Program-made: the position numbers and the translations under genes
DNA from: Hoeflea algicola
GTDB lineage: Bacteria; Pseudomonadota; Alphaproteobacteria; Rhizobiales; Rhizobiaceae
DNA length: 64,000 bases
Direction: 5' to 3'
NCBI RefSeq assembly: GCF_026619415.1
Contig: NZ_JAOVZR010000001.1
Coordinates: 496,001 to 560,000, forward strand
Shown here: in pieces, positions 22,504-31,063 of the stretch
Numbering within the stretch: position 1 is the first letter of the stretch
Layout of the letters: the number at the start of each line of letters is the position of its first letter
Notes under the pieces: model-generated
What the model was told of the DNA's origin: nothing
The model's input: only the letters and a program-made list of their open reading frames with translations
Database searches by the model: none

Positions 22504-24064
22504 ATGATTCCAGATCGCTCGCGCTTCCGCGCCATTTCATTTGCCCTGCTGGCTGCCTTTGCGCTTGTTGTGACGACGTCGTTGCCTGTGGTGGCCCAGG
22601 ATGCGGCCGGAAATTCGGCCAGTGATTCGGGCAGTGATCTCGGTCGGCGACGCAATCGGCAAGCTTTTCAAGGATGTGCTGCGCGGCACCACCGAGCAAG
22701 GCGCCGAATCGCTCACACCTCCGGCAACGACAGAGCCGCAGCGCCAGTTGCCTGCATCGCGCACCCAGATGATGCAGTCATTTTCACCACTGGTGAAGGC
22801 CACCGCGCCGGCTGTGGTCAATGTCTATGCCGACCGTCTGGTGCAGCGCCGGTCTTCGCCCTTTGCGGGCGATCCATTTTTTGAACAGTTTTTCGGCCAG
22901 CGTCTGCCCAACCGCACCGAACGGCAATCCTCGCTTGGCTCTGGCGTCATCATCCAGAGCAGCGGGCTGGTGGTTACCAACAACCATGTGATCAAGGATG
23001 CTGACGACATCCGCATCGCTCTGGCCGACGGGCGCGAATTCAACAGCCGCATCCTGCTCAAGGACGAGCGCCTCGATCTGGCCGTGTTGCAGATCGAAGG
23101 TGAGGGGCCGTTCCCGGTGATCGAGTTCGGTGACACCGATTCCATCGAGGTCGGCGATATCGTGCTCGCCATCGGCAATCCGTTCGGTGTCGGCCAGACC
23201 GTGACCAGCGGCATTGTCTCGGCTCTGGCGCGCAACCGCGTCGGCGTCTCCGATTTCGGGTTTTTCATCCAGACCGATGCAGCCATCAACCCGGGTAATT
23301 CCGGTGGCGCATTGATTGACATGAATGGCCGCCTGATAGGTATCAACACGGCGATCTTTACCCGCTCCGGCGGCTCCAACGGCATCGGTTTTGCCACACC
23401 CGCCAATCTGGTGCGGGCCGTGGTCGAAACCGCGGAATCGGGTTCCGATATTTTCGAGCGGCCTTATATCGGTGCCACGTTCGAAACCGTGACATCCGAC
23501 ATCGCCGAAGCGCTCGGCCTCGATCACGCCACCGGTGCGCTGATCTCCGATGTGGCCGCCGATGGACCGGCCGCCAAGGCGGGCCTGCGCGCCGGCGACA
23601 TCATCCTGGGCTTCAATGGCCAGCCGGTGGAACATCCCGATGCGCTGGGCTACCGCCTCGCCACCACCGGCGTCGGCGCCACCGCCGAACTCGATGTCCT
23701 GGGCCGCAAGGGGCGCAAGACCGTCAAGATCACCTTGCAGGCGGCGCCCGCCGACGATCCTCGTGATCGACGGACGCTGGAGGGGGAGAACCCGTTTGCC
23801 GGCGCTGTGGTCTCCAACATCACCCCGCGGATTGCCGATCAATTGCGGCTGTCGCCATCGTTGCGCGGTGTGATCATCATTGAGGTGCCACGCCAGTCGT
23901 TGGCGTCGCGCTACGGGTTCCGACCGGGTGACATCATCTCCGATGTCAACGGCGCCACCATCACCACGGTCGATGGTCTCGCCGAAGTGCTGAAAAGAGG
24001 CGCCAATTTCTGGCGTTTCGAGATCATCCGCGACGGTCGGCGCATCCGCCAGATCATTCGGTGA
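22504..24064 (+). CDS. Deg/HtrA-family periplasmic serine endoprotease, apparent frameshift after the signal peptide
   Basis: The protease part reads in one frame from about 22601 to 24064. The catalytic triad motifs are TNNHVIKDADD (His), DERLDLAVLQ (Asp) and NPGNSGGALID (Ser), followed by two PDZ domains. The family degrades or holds misfolded envelope proteins. The only good signal peptide (MIPDRSRFRA, a hydrophobic core and VVAQD) begins at 22504 behind a GAGG site, in a different frame. Frame 2 has a stop at 22571, so it cannot supply a signal. A one-base insertion (or equivalent) between about 22620 and 22700 would join them. Either the sequence has an error or the protein is not exported. 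rarA follows after 4 nt. Confidence 0.85.
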
Positions 24065-24068
24065 CACG

Positions 24069-25382
24069 ATGAGTGACCTGTTCGCCGATCCTGCAGTCAT
24101 GGACAACACCAAACGTCCACTTGCCGACCGCTTGCGGCCGGCGAGCCTGGCTGAAGTCACCGGCCAACCGCATCTGACAGGCGTCGATGGCGCCATCACC
24201 CGGATGATCGCCTCGGGCAGCCTCGGCTCGATGATCTTCTGGGGCCCGCCCGGCACCGGCAAGACCACGGTGGCGCGGCTGCTGGCCGGCGAGACCGATT
24301 TGGCGTTTGACCAGATCTCGGCAATCTTTTCCGGCGTTGCCGATCTCAAGAAAGTGTTCGAGACGGCGCGCGCCCGGCGCATGTCAGGGCGTCAGACACT
24401 GCTGTTCGTCGACGAAATCCATCGCTTCAACCGCGCCCAGCAGGACAGCTTCCTGCCGGTGATGGAAGATGGCACCATCGTGCTGGTCGGTGCCACCACC
24501 GAAAATCCTTCGTTTGAACTCAACGCTGCGCTGCTCTCACGTGCCCGGGTGCTGACCTTCCAGTCGCATGACGAGGAAAGCCTCGAAAGCCTGCTGGTGC
24601 GCGCTGAAACCGACACGGGCAAGCCGTTGCCGCTCGAGCCCGACGCGCGGACGAGCCTGCTCAGGATGGCCGATGGCGATGGCCGCGCCGTGCTGACGCT
24701 GGCCGAGGAAGTCTGGCGTGCCGCCCGTGACGACGAGATGTTCGACACCGAGGCGCTGGTGGGGATCGTCCAGCGCCGCGCGCCGGTCTACGACAAGGGC
24801 CAGGACGGCCATTACAATCTCATTTCAGCGCTGCACAAATCGGTGCGCGGTTCCGATCCCGATGCCGCTCTCTATTATCTCTGCCGGATGTTTGATGCTG
24901 GCGAGGATCCGCTGTTTCTGGCTCGCCGGCTGGTGCGCATGGCGTCTGAGGAAATCGGCATGGCCGATCCGCAGGCGCTCGTGGTCGCCAATGCCGCCAA
25001 GGACGCCTATGATTTTCTGGGCTCGCCGGAGGGTGAACTGGCCCTGGCCCAGGCTTGCGTCTATCTCGCCACGGCACCCAAATCCAACGCCGTCTACACC
25101 GCCTATAAAGCCGCAAGGCGGGTCGCCAAGGAGGGAGGCTCGCTGCTGCCGCCCAAGCACATCCTCAATGCGCCGACCAAGCTGATGAAGGCCGAGGGCT
25201 ATAATGAGGGCTACCGTTACGACCACGACGAGCCCGATGCCTTTTCCGGACAAGACTATTTTCCCGAAAAGCTTGGCCGCAAGCAATTCTACGATCCGCC
25301 CGAGCGTGGTTTCGAGCGCGACATCCGCAAGCGGCTGGAGTTCTGGAGTAAGCTCAGAAAAGAGCGTTCAGGCAAAGGGTAG
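24069..25382 (+). CDS. rarA: replication-associated recombination protein A (RarA/MgsA AAA ATPase)
   Basis: The 437-aa protein is a clamp-loader-like AAA+ ATPase that acts at stalled replication forks. Walker A is WGPPGTGKTT (about residues 58-67), Walker B is LLFVDEIHRFNRAQQD (about 111-125), and sensor 1 is GATTENPSFELN. The C-terminal MgsA domain follows (HYNLISALHKSVRGSDPDAA and LPPKHILNAPTKLM). It begins 4 nt after the Deg protease stop, an arrangement common in rhizobia. The length is normal. Confidence 0.95.
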   Translation: MSDLFADPAVMDNTKRPLADRLRPASLAEVTGQPHLTGVDGAITRMIASGSLGSMIFWGPPGTGKTTVARLLAGETDLAFDQISAIFSGVADLKKVFETARARRMSGRQTLLFVDEIHRFNRAQQDSFLPVMEDGTIVLVGATTENPSFELNAALLSRARVLTFQSHDEESLESLLVRAETDTGKPLPLEPDARTSLLRMADGDGRAVLTLAEEVWRAARDDEMFDTEALVGIVQRRAPVYDKGQDGHYNLISALHKSVRGSDPDAALYYLCRMFDAGEDPLFLARRLVRMASEEIGMADPQALVVANAAKDAYDFLGSPEGELALAQACVYLATAPKSNAVYTAYKAARRVAKEGGSLLPPKHILNAPTKLMKAEGYNEGYRYDHDEPDAFSGQDYFPEKLGRKQFYDPPERGFERDIRKRLEFWSKLRKERSGKG

Positions 25383-25592
25383 GCCACAATGACCAGTAAG
25401 ACGGCCGGAAAGCATTCCGAAGATAGTCATTATGGCGGCCAGAGTCCTTGGGCTTTATAATAACGGTGTGCTGGCCGAAAGCGGCGCGCTTCTTGGTTTT
25501 CGCAACGCGCGAAGGCCTTGCCGGTAATTCTGACAAGTTGCGGTGTCGTTGGCGCTGGACTTATAGAGCAGACATTTGAACGCAATCGAATG

Positions 25593-25955
25593 TCATGCGC
25601 TCAATTGTTCTTCTGCAAAGTTGTCTAGGTTCACAGCGTTCGACAAAACCTCCTCTGCCCATTGGTTGAGGCTCTTGCCGGTCAGTTCTGCGGCAATGAC
25701 GGCCTTGCGGTGGATTTCCGGATCGACACGAAACATGACCTTTCCCGAATAGGGTTTTTGGGGCGTTTTTCCGATCTTGGCGCAGGTTTCGAGGTAATCA
25801 TCCACAGCTTCATGGAATGCAGCTTTGAGTGTGGCCACGCTGTCACCGTGAAACCCGATGATGTCCTGAATTCCGGTAATTCGTCCTGTGAATATTTCAT
25901 CACTATCGTCGAATTCGATGCGGGCGTGAAAGCCCTTGTAGCTCATTGTGCTCAC
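25593..25955 (-). CDS. hicB: HicB-family antitoxin
   Basis: The 120-aa protein has a HicB-type N-terminal half with a degenerate RNase H-like fold (YKGFHARIEFDDSDEIFTGRITG) and a C-terminal ribbon-helix-helix DNA-binding part (KVMFRVDPEIHRKAVIAAEL, then GKSLNQWAEEVL). It should neutralise HicA and repress the operon. Its ATG overlaps the hicA stop (ATGA), so it is the second gene. This is the common toxin-first order. Confidence 0.9.
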   Translation of the reverse strand: MSTMSYKGFHARIEFDDSDEIFTGRITGIQDIIGFHGDSVATLKAAFHEAVDDYLETCAKIGKTPQKPYSGKVMFRVDPEIHRKAVIAAELTGKSLNQWAEEVLSNAVNLDNFAEEQLSA

Positions 25956-26206
25956 GGTTTAACTCCAATTTGTTCGAGAAATGCTCGGGCATCCTTGACC
26001 TGATAACGTTTGGCTTCCTTTGCAGGGTGCGGGCGATGAAACGATGCAACAACCTGATCTTTGACAAACCGCACCCGGGAACCATTTCCTTCGATCAACT
26101 CGGCGCCAGCTGCGATCAGCAAAGTTTCAACATCAGCCCACGCGATCGTGCCGGAAACAGGCGTGCTGAAGATCGCTTTGAGCGTCTTTTGTTGCTTGCT
26201 GTTCAT
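25952..26206 (-). CDS. hicA: HicA-family mRNA interferase toxin
   Basis: The 84-aa protein has a dsRBD-like HicA fold, with the conserved histidine in ASFHRPHPAKEAKRYQVKDARAFLEQIG and the W-x-D-V-E-x-L-L segment near residue 20. HicA cleaves mRNA. I start at MNSKQQKTLKAIF (26206); a start 16 codons upstream would lie over the promoter. The predicted transcription start almost coincides with this ATG, and no ribosome site is visible, so the mRNA may be leaderless. The toxin looks intact. Confidence 0.88.
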   Translation of the reverse strand: MNSKQQKTLKAIFSTPVSGTIAWADVETLLIAAGAELIEGNGSRVRFVKDQVVASFHRPHPAKEAKRYQVKDARAFLEQIGVKP

Positions 26207-26212
26207 GCAAGC

Positions 26213-26241
26213 ACTATAGGAGTTTGGATGGGTTTGTGCAA
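26213..26241 (-). promoter_or_regulatory. hicAB promoter
   Basis: On the minus strand TTGCAC (complement of 26236-26241) is followed by a 17-bp spacer and TATAGT (complement of 26213-26218). This is a near-consensus sigma70 promoter. The expected +1 is at about 26206-26207, at the hicA start codon. TGCAAGC copies at 26206, 26237 and 26250 lie in and around it. Confidence 0.65.
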
Positions 26242-26260
26242 GCATATTGTGCAAGCGTAT
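26234..26260. repeat. 13-bp-period direct repeat upstream of hicA
   Basis: TTGTGCAAGC occurs at 26234 and again at 26247, each followed by a TAT-containing tail (CATAT and GTAT). A third, shorter TGCAAGC is at 26206. The first copy covers the -35 box. This is the expected position for a HicB operator, but ribbon-helix-helix operators are usually inverted, so the assignment is tentative. Confidence 0.45.
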
Positions 26261-26503
26261 TGGTGGGCCAATAGTCGCATCAATTATACTTTTGCCGTCT
26301 GGCCGAATCCCATGGCCGCACCGCGCCGGTCAATGCGCTGATTTGCGATCTGGTGGATGCGGCCTTTGCCGCCGGAACCTCGCCGGAATTGCCGGGCTCG
26401 GTGCTATTGGCGAAGGCGCGTCGCGTAAGCGGTTGACCTGCGTCAATGCCGGATCGTCGCCCGTGGGGCATTCTCTGCCCGAACAGATCAAGGAGAGTGC
26501 ACC

Positions 26504-27052
26504 ATGCCCATTCTGGTTCTATACGCCACGGTCGAAGGTCACAGCCGCAAGATTGCCGAACATGCTGCCAACCAGCTTGAAGAACTCGGCCACAGCGTCA
26601 TCGTCGGCGACGTTCGCGAACCCGGCTTTGCCATTCCGGGCCGGTTTGACGGTGTGCTCCTGTGTGCGCCGATCCATATGGGGCGCTATCCCGACGCGAT
26701 GGTCCGGTTCCTGCGCGACTGGAAGGATGCGCTGGAAGCGGTCCCCACGGCGCTGATCTCGGTTACGCTTGGCATTCACAGCGAAAACGCCGAGGAACGT
26801 GCCGAGGCCGAAGGTTTTCCGGCCAAGCTGGAGCGCAAGACCGGCTTTCGTCCACGCCGCATCCATCACGCTGCCGGCGCGCTGAAATTTCTCGAATATG
26901 ACTTTTTCAAGCGCATGCTGATGCGCCAGATCTCCGCCAGCGAGGGTGGGCCGCTCGACACCGGCAAGGACCACGAGTTCACCGACTGGGCAGCGCTTGA
27001 TGCCTTTGTGCAGGAAATTGCCGACGACATCGCGCTGGCAGGCAAGGGCTGA
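26504..27052 (+). CDS. flavodoxin-domain protein, HemG-like
   Basis: The 182-aa protein begins MPILVLYATVEGHSRKIAEH, the FMN-binding flavodoxin loop T-x-E-G-x-S/T. It continues with GVLLCAPIHMGRYPDAMVRFLRDW, as in menaquinone-dependent protoporphyrinogen oxidase HemG. The family transfers electrons with FMN. A HemG role in heme synthesis is possible but not proven; many rhizobial relatives are only called flavodoxin-domain proteins. The AAGGAGAG ribosome site is strong. It appears monocistronic. Confidence 0.8.
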   Translation: MPILVLYATVEGHSRKIAEHAANQLEELGHSVIVGDVREPGFAIPGRFDGVLLCAPIHMGRYPDAMVRFLRDWKDALEAVPTALISVTLGIHSENAEERAEAEGFPAKLERKTGFRPRRIHHAAGALKFLEYDFFKRMLMRQISASEGGPLDTGKDHEFTDWAALDAFVQEIADDIALAGKG

Positions 27053-27132
27053 GCGGCGTCGTGCCGCAAATCTGGGCTGCTACCCGGCACGGGCGTCTTT
27101 ATCAGCGCGTCAAATTCGGTTAAGCAGCGTGG

Positions 27133-27507
27133 ATGAACGCACTTCTTTTCGTCTTTATCGGCGGCGGGTTCGGCGCCGTGGCGCGCCATCTCTCGGCATC
27201 GGCGGTAATCCGCTGGTCGGGCCCCGGATTTCCCTGGGGAACGATGGTCGTCAACATTGTCGGATCGCTGGCCATGGGCCTGCTGATCGCCTGGCTGGCG
27301 CGCCGCTCGGCTGGTGATGCGCATCTGCGATTGTTGCTGGCAACCGGCTTTCTTGGCGGATTTACCACCTTTTCCGCATTTTCGCTCGATGCAGTGACGC
27401 TTTACGAGCGTGGCGCGTTGACGGCGGCGGCTGCCTATGTGATTGCCAGCGTGACATTGTCCATTCTCGCGCTGTTTGGCGGCCTCTGGCTTGCGCGCCA
27501 GCTCTGA
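27133..27507 (+). CDS. crcB: fluoride ion channel CrcB/Fluc
   Basis: The 124-aa protein has four membrane helices and the Fluc signatures GGGFGAVARH (residues 10-19), GTMVVNIVGSLAMG and ATGFLGGFTTFSAFSLD. Dual-topology dimers export fluoride from the cytoplasm. No fluoride riboswitch is recognisable in the 80 bp upstream. The rluC-type gene follows 22 nt later, and the next two genes may belong to the same transcript. Confidence 0.95.
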   Translation: MNALLFVFIGGGFGAVARHLSASAVIRWSGPGFPWGTMVVNIVGSLAMGLLIAWLARRSAGDAHLRLLLATGFLGGFTTFSAFSLDAVTLYERGALTAAAAYVIASVTLSILALFGGLWLARQL

Positions 27508-27529
27508 GAACAAATCCAAGAGACCCATC

Positions 27530-28519
27530 ATGGCGGGCGTACAGCTCATACAGGTCGAACCAGACGAAGCCGGCATGCGGCTCGATCGCTGGTTCAAGGT
27601 GCATTTTCCAGGCCTCGGCTTCGGGCCGCTGCAAAAGCTGCTCAGATCCGGGCAGGTCCGCGTTGATGGCGGTCGGGTCAAATCCGACGCGCGGGTGCAG
27701 CCCGGTCAGACCATCCGGGTTCCGCCGATGGATGTCGACGAGAAATCCACCGGCCCGCTGACCGCCAAGACCATTCGCAACAGCAATGACCACGATGTGC
27801 TCAGCCAGATGCTGCTGCACGAAGATTCAAAGGTACTGGTGTTCAACAAGCCCGCCGGGCTCGCGGTTCAGGGCGGCTCCGGTGTCACCCGCAATGTGGA
27901 TGAAATGCTGGAAGCTTGGCGCAACAAGAAGGGCGAAAAGCCGCGGCTTGTGCATCGGCTTGACCGCGACACCTCCGGGGTTCTGGTGGTTGCCCGCACC
28001 CGCGGTGCGGCGCAGGCGCTGACCGCGGCCTTCCGCGAGCGCACCACCAAGAAAACCTACTGGGCACTGGTCAAGGGCGTGCCGCGCGACAGGGAAGGCA
28101 AGATCTCCACCTGGCTGATCAAGGAAGCCACTGAGGATGGCGACCGGATGCGCGTAGCCAAGCACGGAGAGCAGGGCGCCGACCATGCGGTGTCCTATTA
28201 CCGGATCATCGACAAGGCCGCCCAGAACCTCGCCTGGCTCGAATTCGAGCCCTATACCGGCCGCACCCACCAGCTACGTGTCCATGCGCTGCATCTGGGC
28301 CACCCGATCATCGGCGATCCAAAGTATTCCGATACCGACTACAACTGGGAATTTCCCAGCGGCATGCAGAAACGGCTGCATTTGCTGGCGCGGCATATTT
28401 CGGTGCCGCATCCCGATGGCGGGCGGCTGTCGGTGACCGCCCCCTTGCCACCGCACATGGTTCAATCCTGGAACCTGCTTGGTTTTGAGGAATCCACAGC
28501 CGGGGAGAAGGATGAATGA
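27530..28519 (+). CDS. rluC: RluC/RluD-family 23S rRNA pseudouridine synthase
   Basis: The 329-aa protein has an N-terminal S4 RNA-binding domain (about residues 15-70) and a RluA-type catalytic domain. The catalytic Asp is Asp145 in VHRLDRDTSG. GRTHQLRVHALHLGHPIIGDPKY is also present in order. It isomerises uridines in 23S rRNA; the exact sites cannot be told from the sequence. The start MAGVQLIQVEP is chosen over an upstream in-frame one inside crcB. The stop overlaps the next gene by four bases. Confidence 0.9.
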   Translation: MAGVQLIQVEPDEAGMRLDRWFKVHFPGLGFGPLQKLLRSGQVRVDGGRVKSDARVQPGQTIRVPPMDVDEKSTGPLTAKTIRNSNDHDVLSQMLLHEDSKVLVFNKPAGLAVQGGSGVTRNVDEMLEAWRNKKGEKPRLVHRLDRDTSGVLVVARTRGAAQALTAAFRERTTKKTYWALVKGVPRDREGKISTWLIKEATEDGDRMRVAKHGEQGADHAVSYYRIIDKAAQNLAWLEFEPYTGRTHQLRVHALHLGHPIIGDPKYSDTDYNWEFPSGMQKRLHLLARHISVPHPDGGRLSVTAPLPPHMVQSWNLLGFEESTAGEKDE

Positions 28520-29163
28520 AGCTGGCGCTGTTTGATTGCGACGGCACGCTGGTTGACAGCGCCGCTGTGATCCATACCTGCATGGAGCGCACATTTGTTG
28601 ATTTTGGCGCAGCCCGGCCGACACTCGATCTTACCAAGTCGATCATCGGCTTGACGCTTGATCTTGCCATCGCGCAAATGCTGGCCCGACCGGTCGACGA
28701 AGAAATTACGGCGATGACCGCACGTTACAAGGAGCATTTCACGCTCCACCGTGAAACGGGTGGAGCGCCCGAGCCCGCCTATGACGGAATTCTGCCGCTG
28801 ATCGATGCATTGGCGGGGCGTGACGATGTCATTCTTGGCGTGGTCACCGGCAAGTCCCGCCGCGGTCTTGATGCGATATTGGCCAATCACGGCATGACCA
28901 AGTCCTTCTTTGTCACCCGTACCGCCGATGATTGCCCCTCCAAGCCGCACCCGGCGATGGTGCTTGAATGCTGCGCCCATGCCGGTATTACGCCCGAAAG
29001 CACAGTGGTGATCGGCGATGCGATCTACGACATGCAAATGGCGGTCAACGCCGGCGCGCGCGGCATCGGTGTCGCCTGGGGCTATGCGCCGGTCGACGCG
29101 CTTCACGCCGCCGGCGCACGGCACGTGGTTAACCGCGCTGACGAGATCGCCGCCCTTATCTGA
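28516..29163 (+). CDS. HAD-superfamily hydrolase (phosphoglycolate phosphatase-like)
   Basis: The 215-aa protein has HAD motif I (LFDCDGTLVDS, nucleophile Asp7 and Asp9), motif II (VVTGKS), the lysine motif (KPHPAMVLEC) and motif IV (VVIGDAIYDMQMA). The helical cap after residue 15 is typical of the Gph/PGMB class. The substrate is unknown. It overlaps the pseudouridine synthase gene by ATGA and precedes the ATP12 gene by 17 nt, so the cluster is probably co-transcribed. Confidence 0.88.
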   Translation: MKLALFDCDGTLVDSAAVIHTCMERTFVDFGAARPTLDLTKSIIGLTLDLAIAQMLARPVDEEITAMTARYKEHFTLHRETGGAPEPAYDGILPLIDALAGRDDVILGVVTGKSRRGLDAILANHGMTKSFFVTRTADDCPSKPHPAMVLECCAHAGITPESTVVIGDAIYDMQMAVNAGARGIGVAWGYAPVDALHAAGARHVVNRADEIAALI

Positions 29164-29180
29164 CGACAGGAGACGCTCCC

Positions 29181-29969
29181 ATGCGCGACATTCTCAGCGA
29201 TCTTGATCTTGGCGACGACAAGATGTCCGATCCGGTCCAGCAGGCACAGGTGGGACTACGCAAGAAATTGCCCAAACGGTTCTACACCCAAGCCGCCGCC
29301 GTGCCAGGCGCCGAGGGCGGGTTTGTGGTAGCGCTTGACGGCAAGAGCGTGCGCACCCCCTCGCGCCATGAGCTTGGCGTGCCGGATCAAAACCTTGCCG
29401 AGGCATTGGCCGCCGAATGGGCAGCGCAGGAAGAAACCATCGACCCGGCGACGATGCCGCTCACCCGTATGGTCAACACTGCCCTTGATGGAGTCTCCAC
29501 GGCGCGTGAAGCTGTGTTCGAGGAAATCTTGCGCTACGGTGGATCAGATCTTCTGTGTTACCGCGCTGGAACACCGCAAGCGTTGAGTGAACGCGAAGCC
29601 GAGATCTGGGATCCCTATCTCGACTGGGCCGCAAACCAGGGCGCGCGGCTGGTGCTGGCCGAAGGCATCGTCCATGTCGAACAACCGGCCGAAGCCATCC
29701 GGGCATTGGCGGTCTTGTTGCGGCGCTTTTCTTCCGATCTGCAAATGACGGCGCTGCACGCAGTCACCTCGCTGACCGGCTCGCTGCTGCTGGCACTGGC
29801 GCTGGCCGAGGGTTACGCGACGCCTGCTGACATATGGGACGCCGCCCATGTGGACGAAGATTACAACGTGACCCATTGGGGCCAGGATCACGAAGCCGCT
29901 GCACGCCGCGCCAAGCGGCAGGTTGAATTCGAGGCGGCTGTGTTGATTCTCGAAGCCTGCAAGGCTTGA
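29181..29969 (+). CDS. ATP12-family F1-ATPase assembly chaperone
   Basis: The 262-aa protein matches the ATP12 family: RFYTQAAAVP, then VALDGKSVRTP, the LAEALAAEWAAQ segment, PLTRMVNTALD, and the C-terminal HVDEDYNVTHWGQDHEA. ATP12 chaperones the F1 alpha subunit in mitochondria and is present in alphaproteobacteria. MSDPVQQAQVGLRKKL at residue 15 is an alternative start; the chosen one has a GACAGGAGACG site. It ends the crcB-to-ATP12 cluster. Confidence 0.9.
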   Translation: MRDILSDLDLGDDKMSDPVQQAQVGLRKKLPKRFYTQAAAVPGAEGGFVVALDGKSVRTPSRHELGVPDQNLAEALAAEWAAQEETIDPATMPLTRMVNTALDGVSTAREAVFEEILRYGGSDLLCYRAGTPQALSEREAEIWDPYLDWAANQGARLVLAEGIVHVEQPAEAIRALAVLLRRFSSDLQMTALHAVTSLTGSLLLALALAEGYATPADIWDAAHVDEDYNVTHWGQDHEAAARRAKRQVEFEAAVLILEACKA

Positions 29970-30018
29970 ACGTTTAACGTCGGGTTGATGCGCTCGACCC
30001 GAGCCTGCCGACGATATG

Positions 30019-30034
30019 TTAACCATACGCTAAC
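30019..30034 (+). promoter_or_regulatory. CtrA-like binding site upstream of the 30087 lipoprotein gene
   Basis: TTAACCATACGCTAAC reads TTAA-N7-CTAA, one mismatch from the CtrA consensus TTAA-N7-TTAA, and both half sites continue as AACCAT, the form common in Rhizobiales. It lies about 53 bp before the start codon, in the promoter region. CtrA control of this gene is inferred, not shown. Confidence 0.5.
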
Positions 30035-30086
30035 CATAAGGTGCGAATTATCCGGTATGTAAAAATTACTATTCCGGAGCGCAGGC

Positions 30087-30986
30087 GTGTCAGCAACCAA
30101 GCAATATCCATCACGTCTGCTGCAGATATTCTTCATAATCTGTGTGGGATTGGCAGTTTCTGCCTGTGCGGGCCGCCCCAAGCCGCTCGAGCCGAACAGG
30201 GCGGTTAATGTCACTGAAGTGAGTGTGACCGCGCAAAGTATCCTTGATGCCGGCTTTGCCAATGATCTTCAGCGGCGGCTTGAAGCCACTGTCGGTCGCG
30301 CCACCCGCGACATCGGCCAGCCCACGCGCCTTGATGTGAGTGTGCTTGATCGCGGTTCTGACGCCAGTCCGCTGGGCTTGTTTGGTGATTCCCGGCGCGC
30401 AGCCACAGTGAATCTGCTTCTCAGCGACGCAGATACGGGCGTAGTTCTCAGTTCACGCGCCTTGCGGGTTAGCGCAGCCGGCTATGGCCCTCAGCGCGAC
30501 AGTGGTCTGATGGCACGGCTGGTTGCTGATATCAGGGCAGTGCTCGGTCTTTCAGGCTACGCACCGCATCCGGTTGGCGGCGTCAAGCGTCCGGTCGTCC
30601 AACCCCACTACCGGGCTGATGTAATGGAAGACGTACCGCTCACCGATATGGAATTACTGGCCGATCCGTTGCTCAACGGCACCGTGACGCCAACCAGCTT
30701 TGTTATCGATTCCGGTTCGGAGGCCGCTCCGGTGGCGGATCTGTCGAGGCCACTGCTTTCAGCAGAGCCTACCGTTGCAGAGCCAGCGATCAGAGGGGCA
30801 GGGGATGACCAGCCCATGGTCGCGAAACCGATTCCGTCTCCCGCCGGTATTGTCGTTCCGCAAGCCTTGGAACTTCCTGCCAGCGCGCCCAGCACGGAGC
30901 CTGACAAGCCGGTGACGTCCGATGACGACGATGTGCCTTGCATCATCACCGTCGACAATGATTGCATCGATCCCGATAGCCGTTGA
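30087..30986 (+). CDS. uncharacterised lipoprotein, 299 aa
   Basis: The N-terminus has a hydrophobic signal sequence and the lipobox LAVSAC, with Cys27 as the lipidated residue. The next residues are AGRPKP, so sorting to the outer membrane is likely. Residues about 40-160 form a compact domain (SVTAQSILDAGFANDLQRRLE onward). The rest is Pro/Ala/Asp-rich and probably unstructured, ending DDDDVPCIITVDNDCIDPDSR in part. I do not recognise the family. A CtrA-like box in its promoter hints at a cell-cycle-linked envelope role. Confidence 0.8.
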   Translation: MSATKQYPSRLLQIFFIICVGLAVSACAGRPKPLEPNRAVNVTEVSVTAQSILDAGFANDLQRRLEATVGRATRDIGQPTRLDVSVLDRGSDASPLGLFGDSRRAATVNLLLSDADTGVVLSSRALRVSAAGYGPQRDSGLMARLVADIRAVLGLSGYAPHPVGGVKRPVVQPHYRADVMEDVPLTDMELLADPLLNGTVTPTSFVIDSGSEAAPVADLSRPLLSAEPTVAEPAIRGAGDDQPMVAKPIPSPAGIVVPQALELPASAPSTEPDKPVTSDDDDVPCIITVDNDCIDPDSR

Positions 30987-31063
30987 TGGTTTTACGGGCG
31001 CGCCAAAAAAAGACGAGCTGATATGCCCGGTCTTTTGCAATCAGTTGCTATTCACTCTGAGCA

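Noticed and set aside
22784..24382. 532-aa open frame on the minus strand across the Deg protease
   Set aside because: It mirrors the GC-rich protease gene and contains no domain or ribosome site.
27053..27132. possible fluoride riboswitch upstream of crcB
   Set aside because: The conserved crcB-motif segments are not recognisable in this 80-bp spacer.
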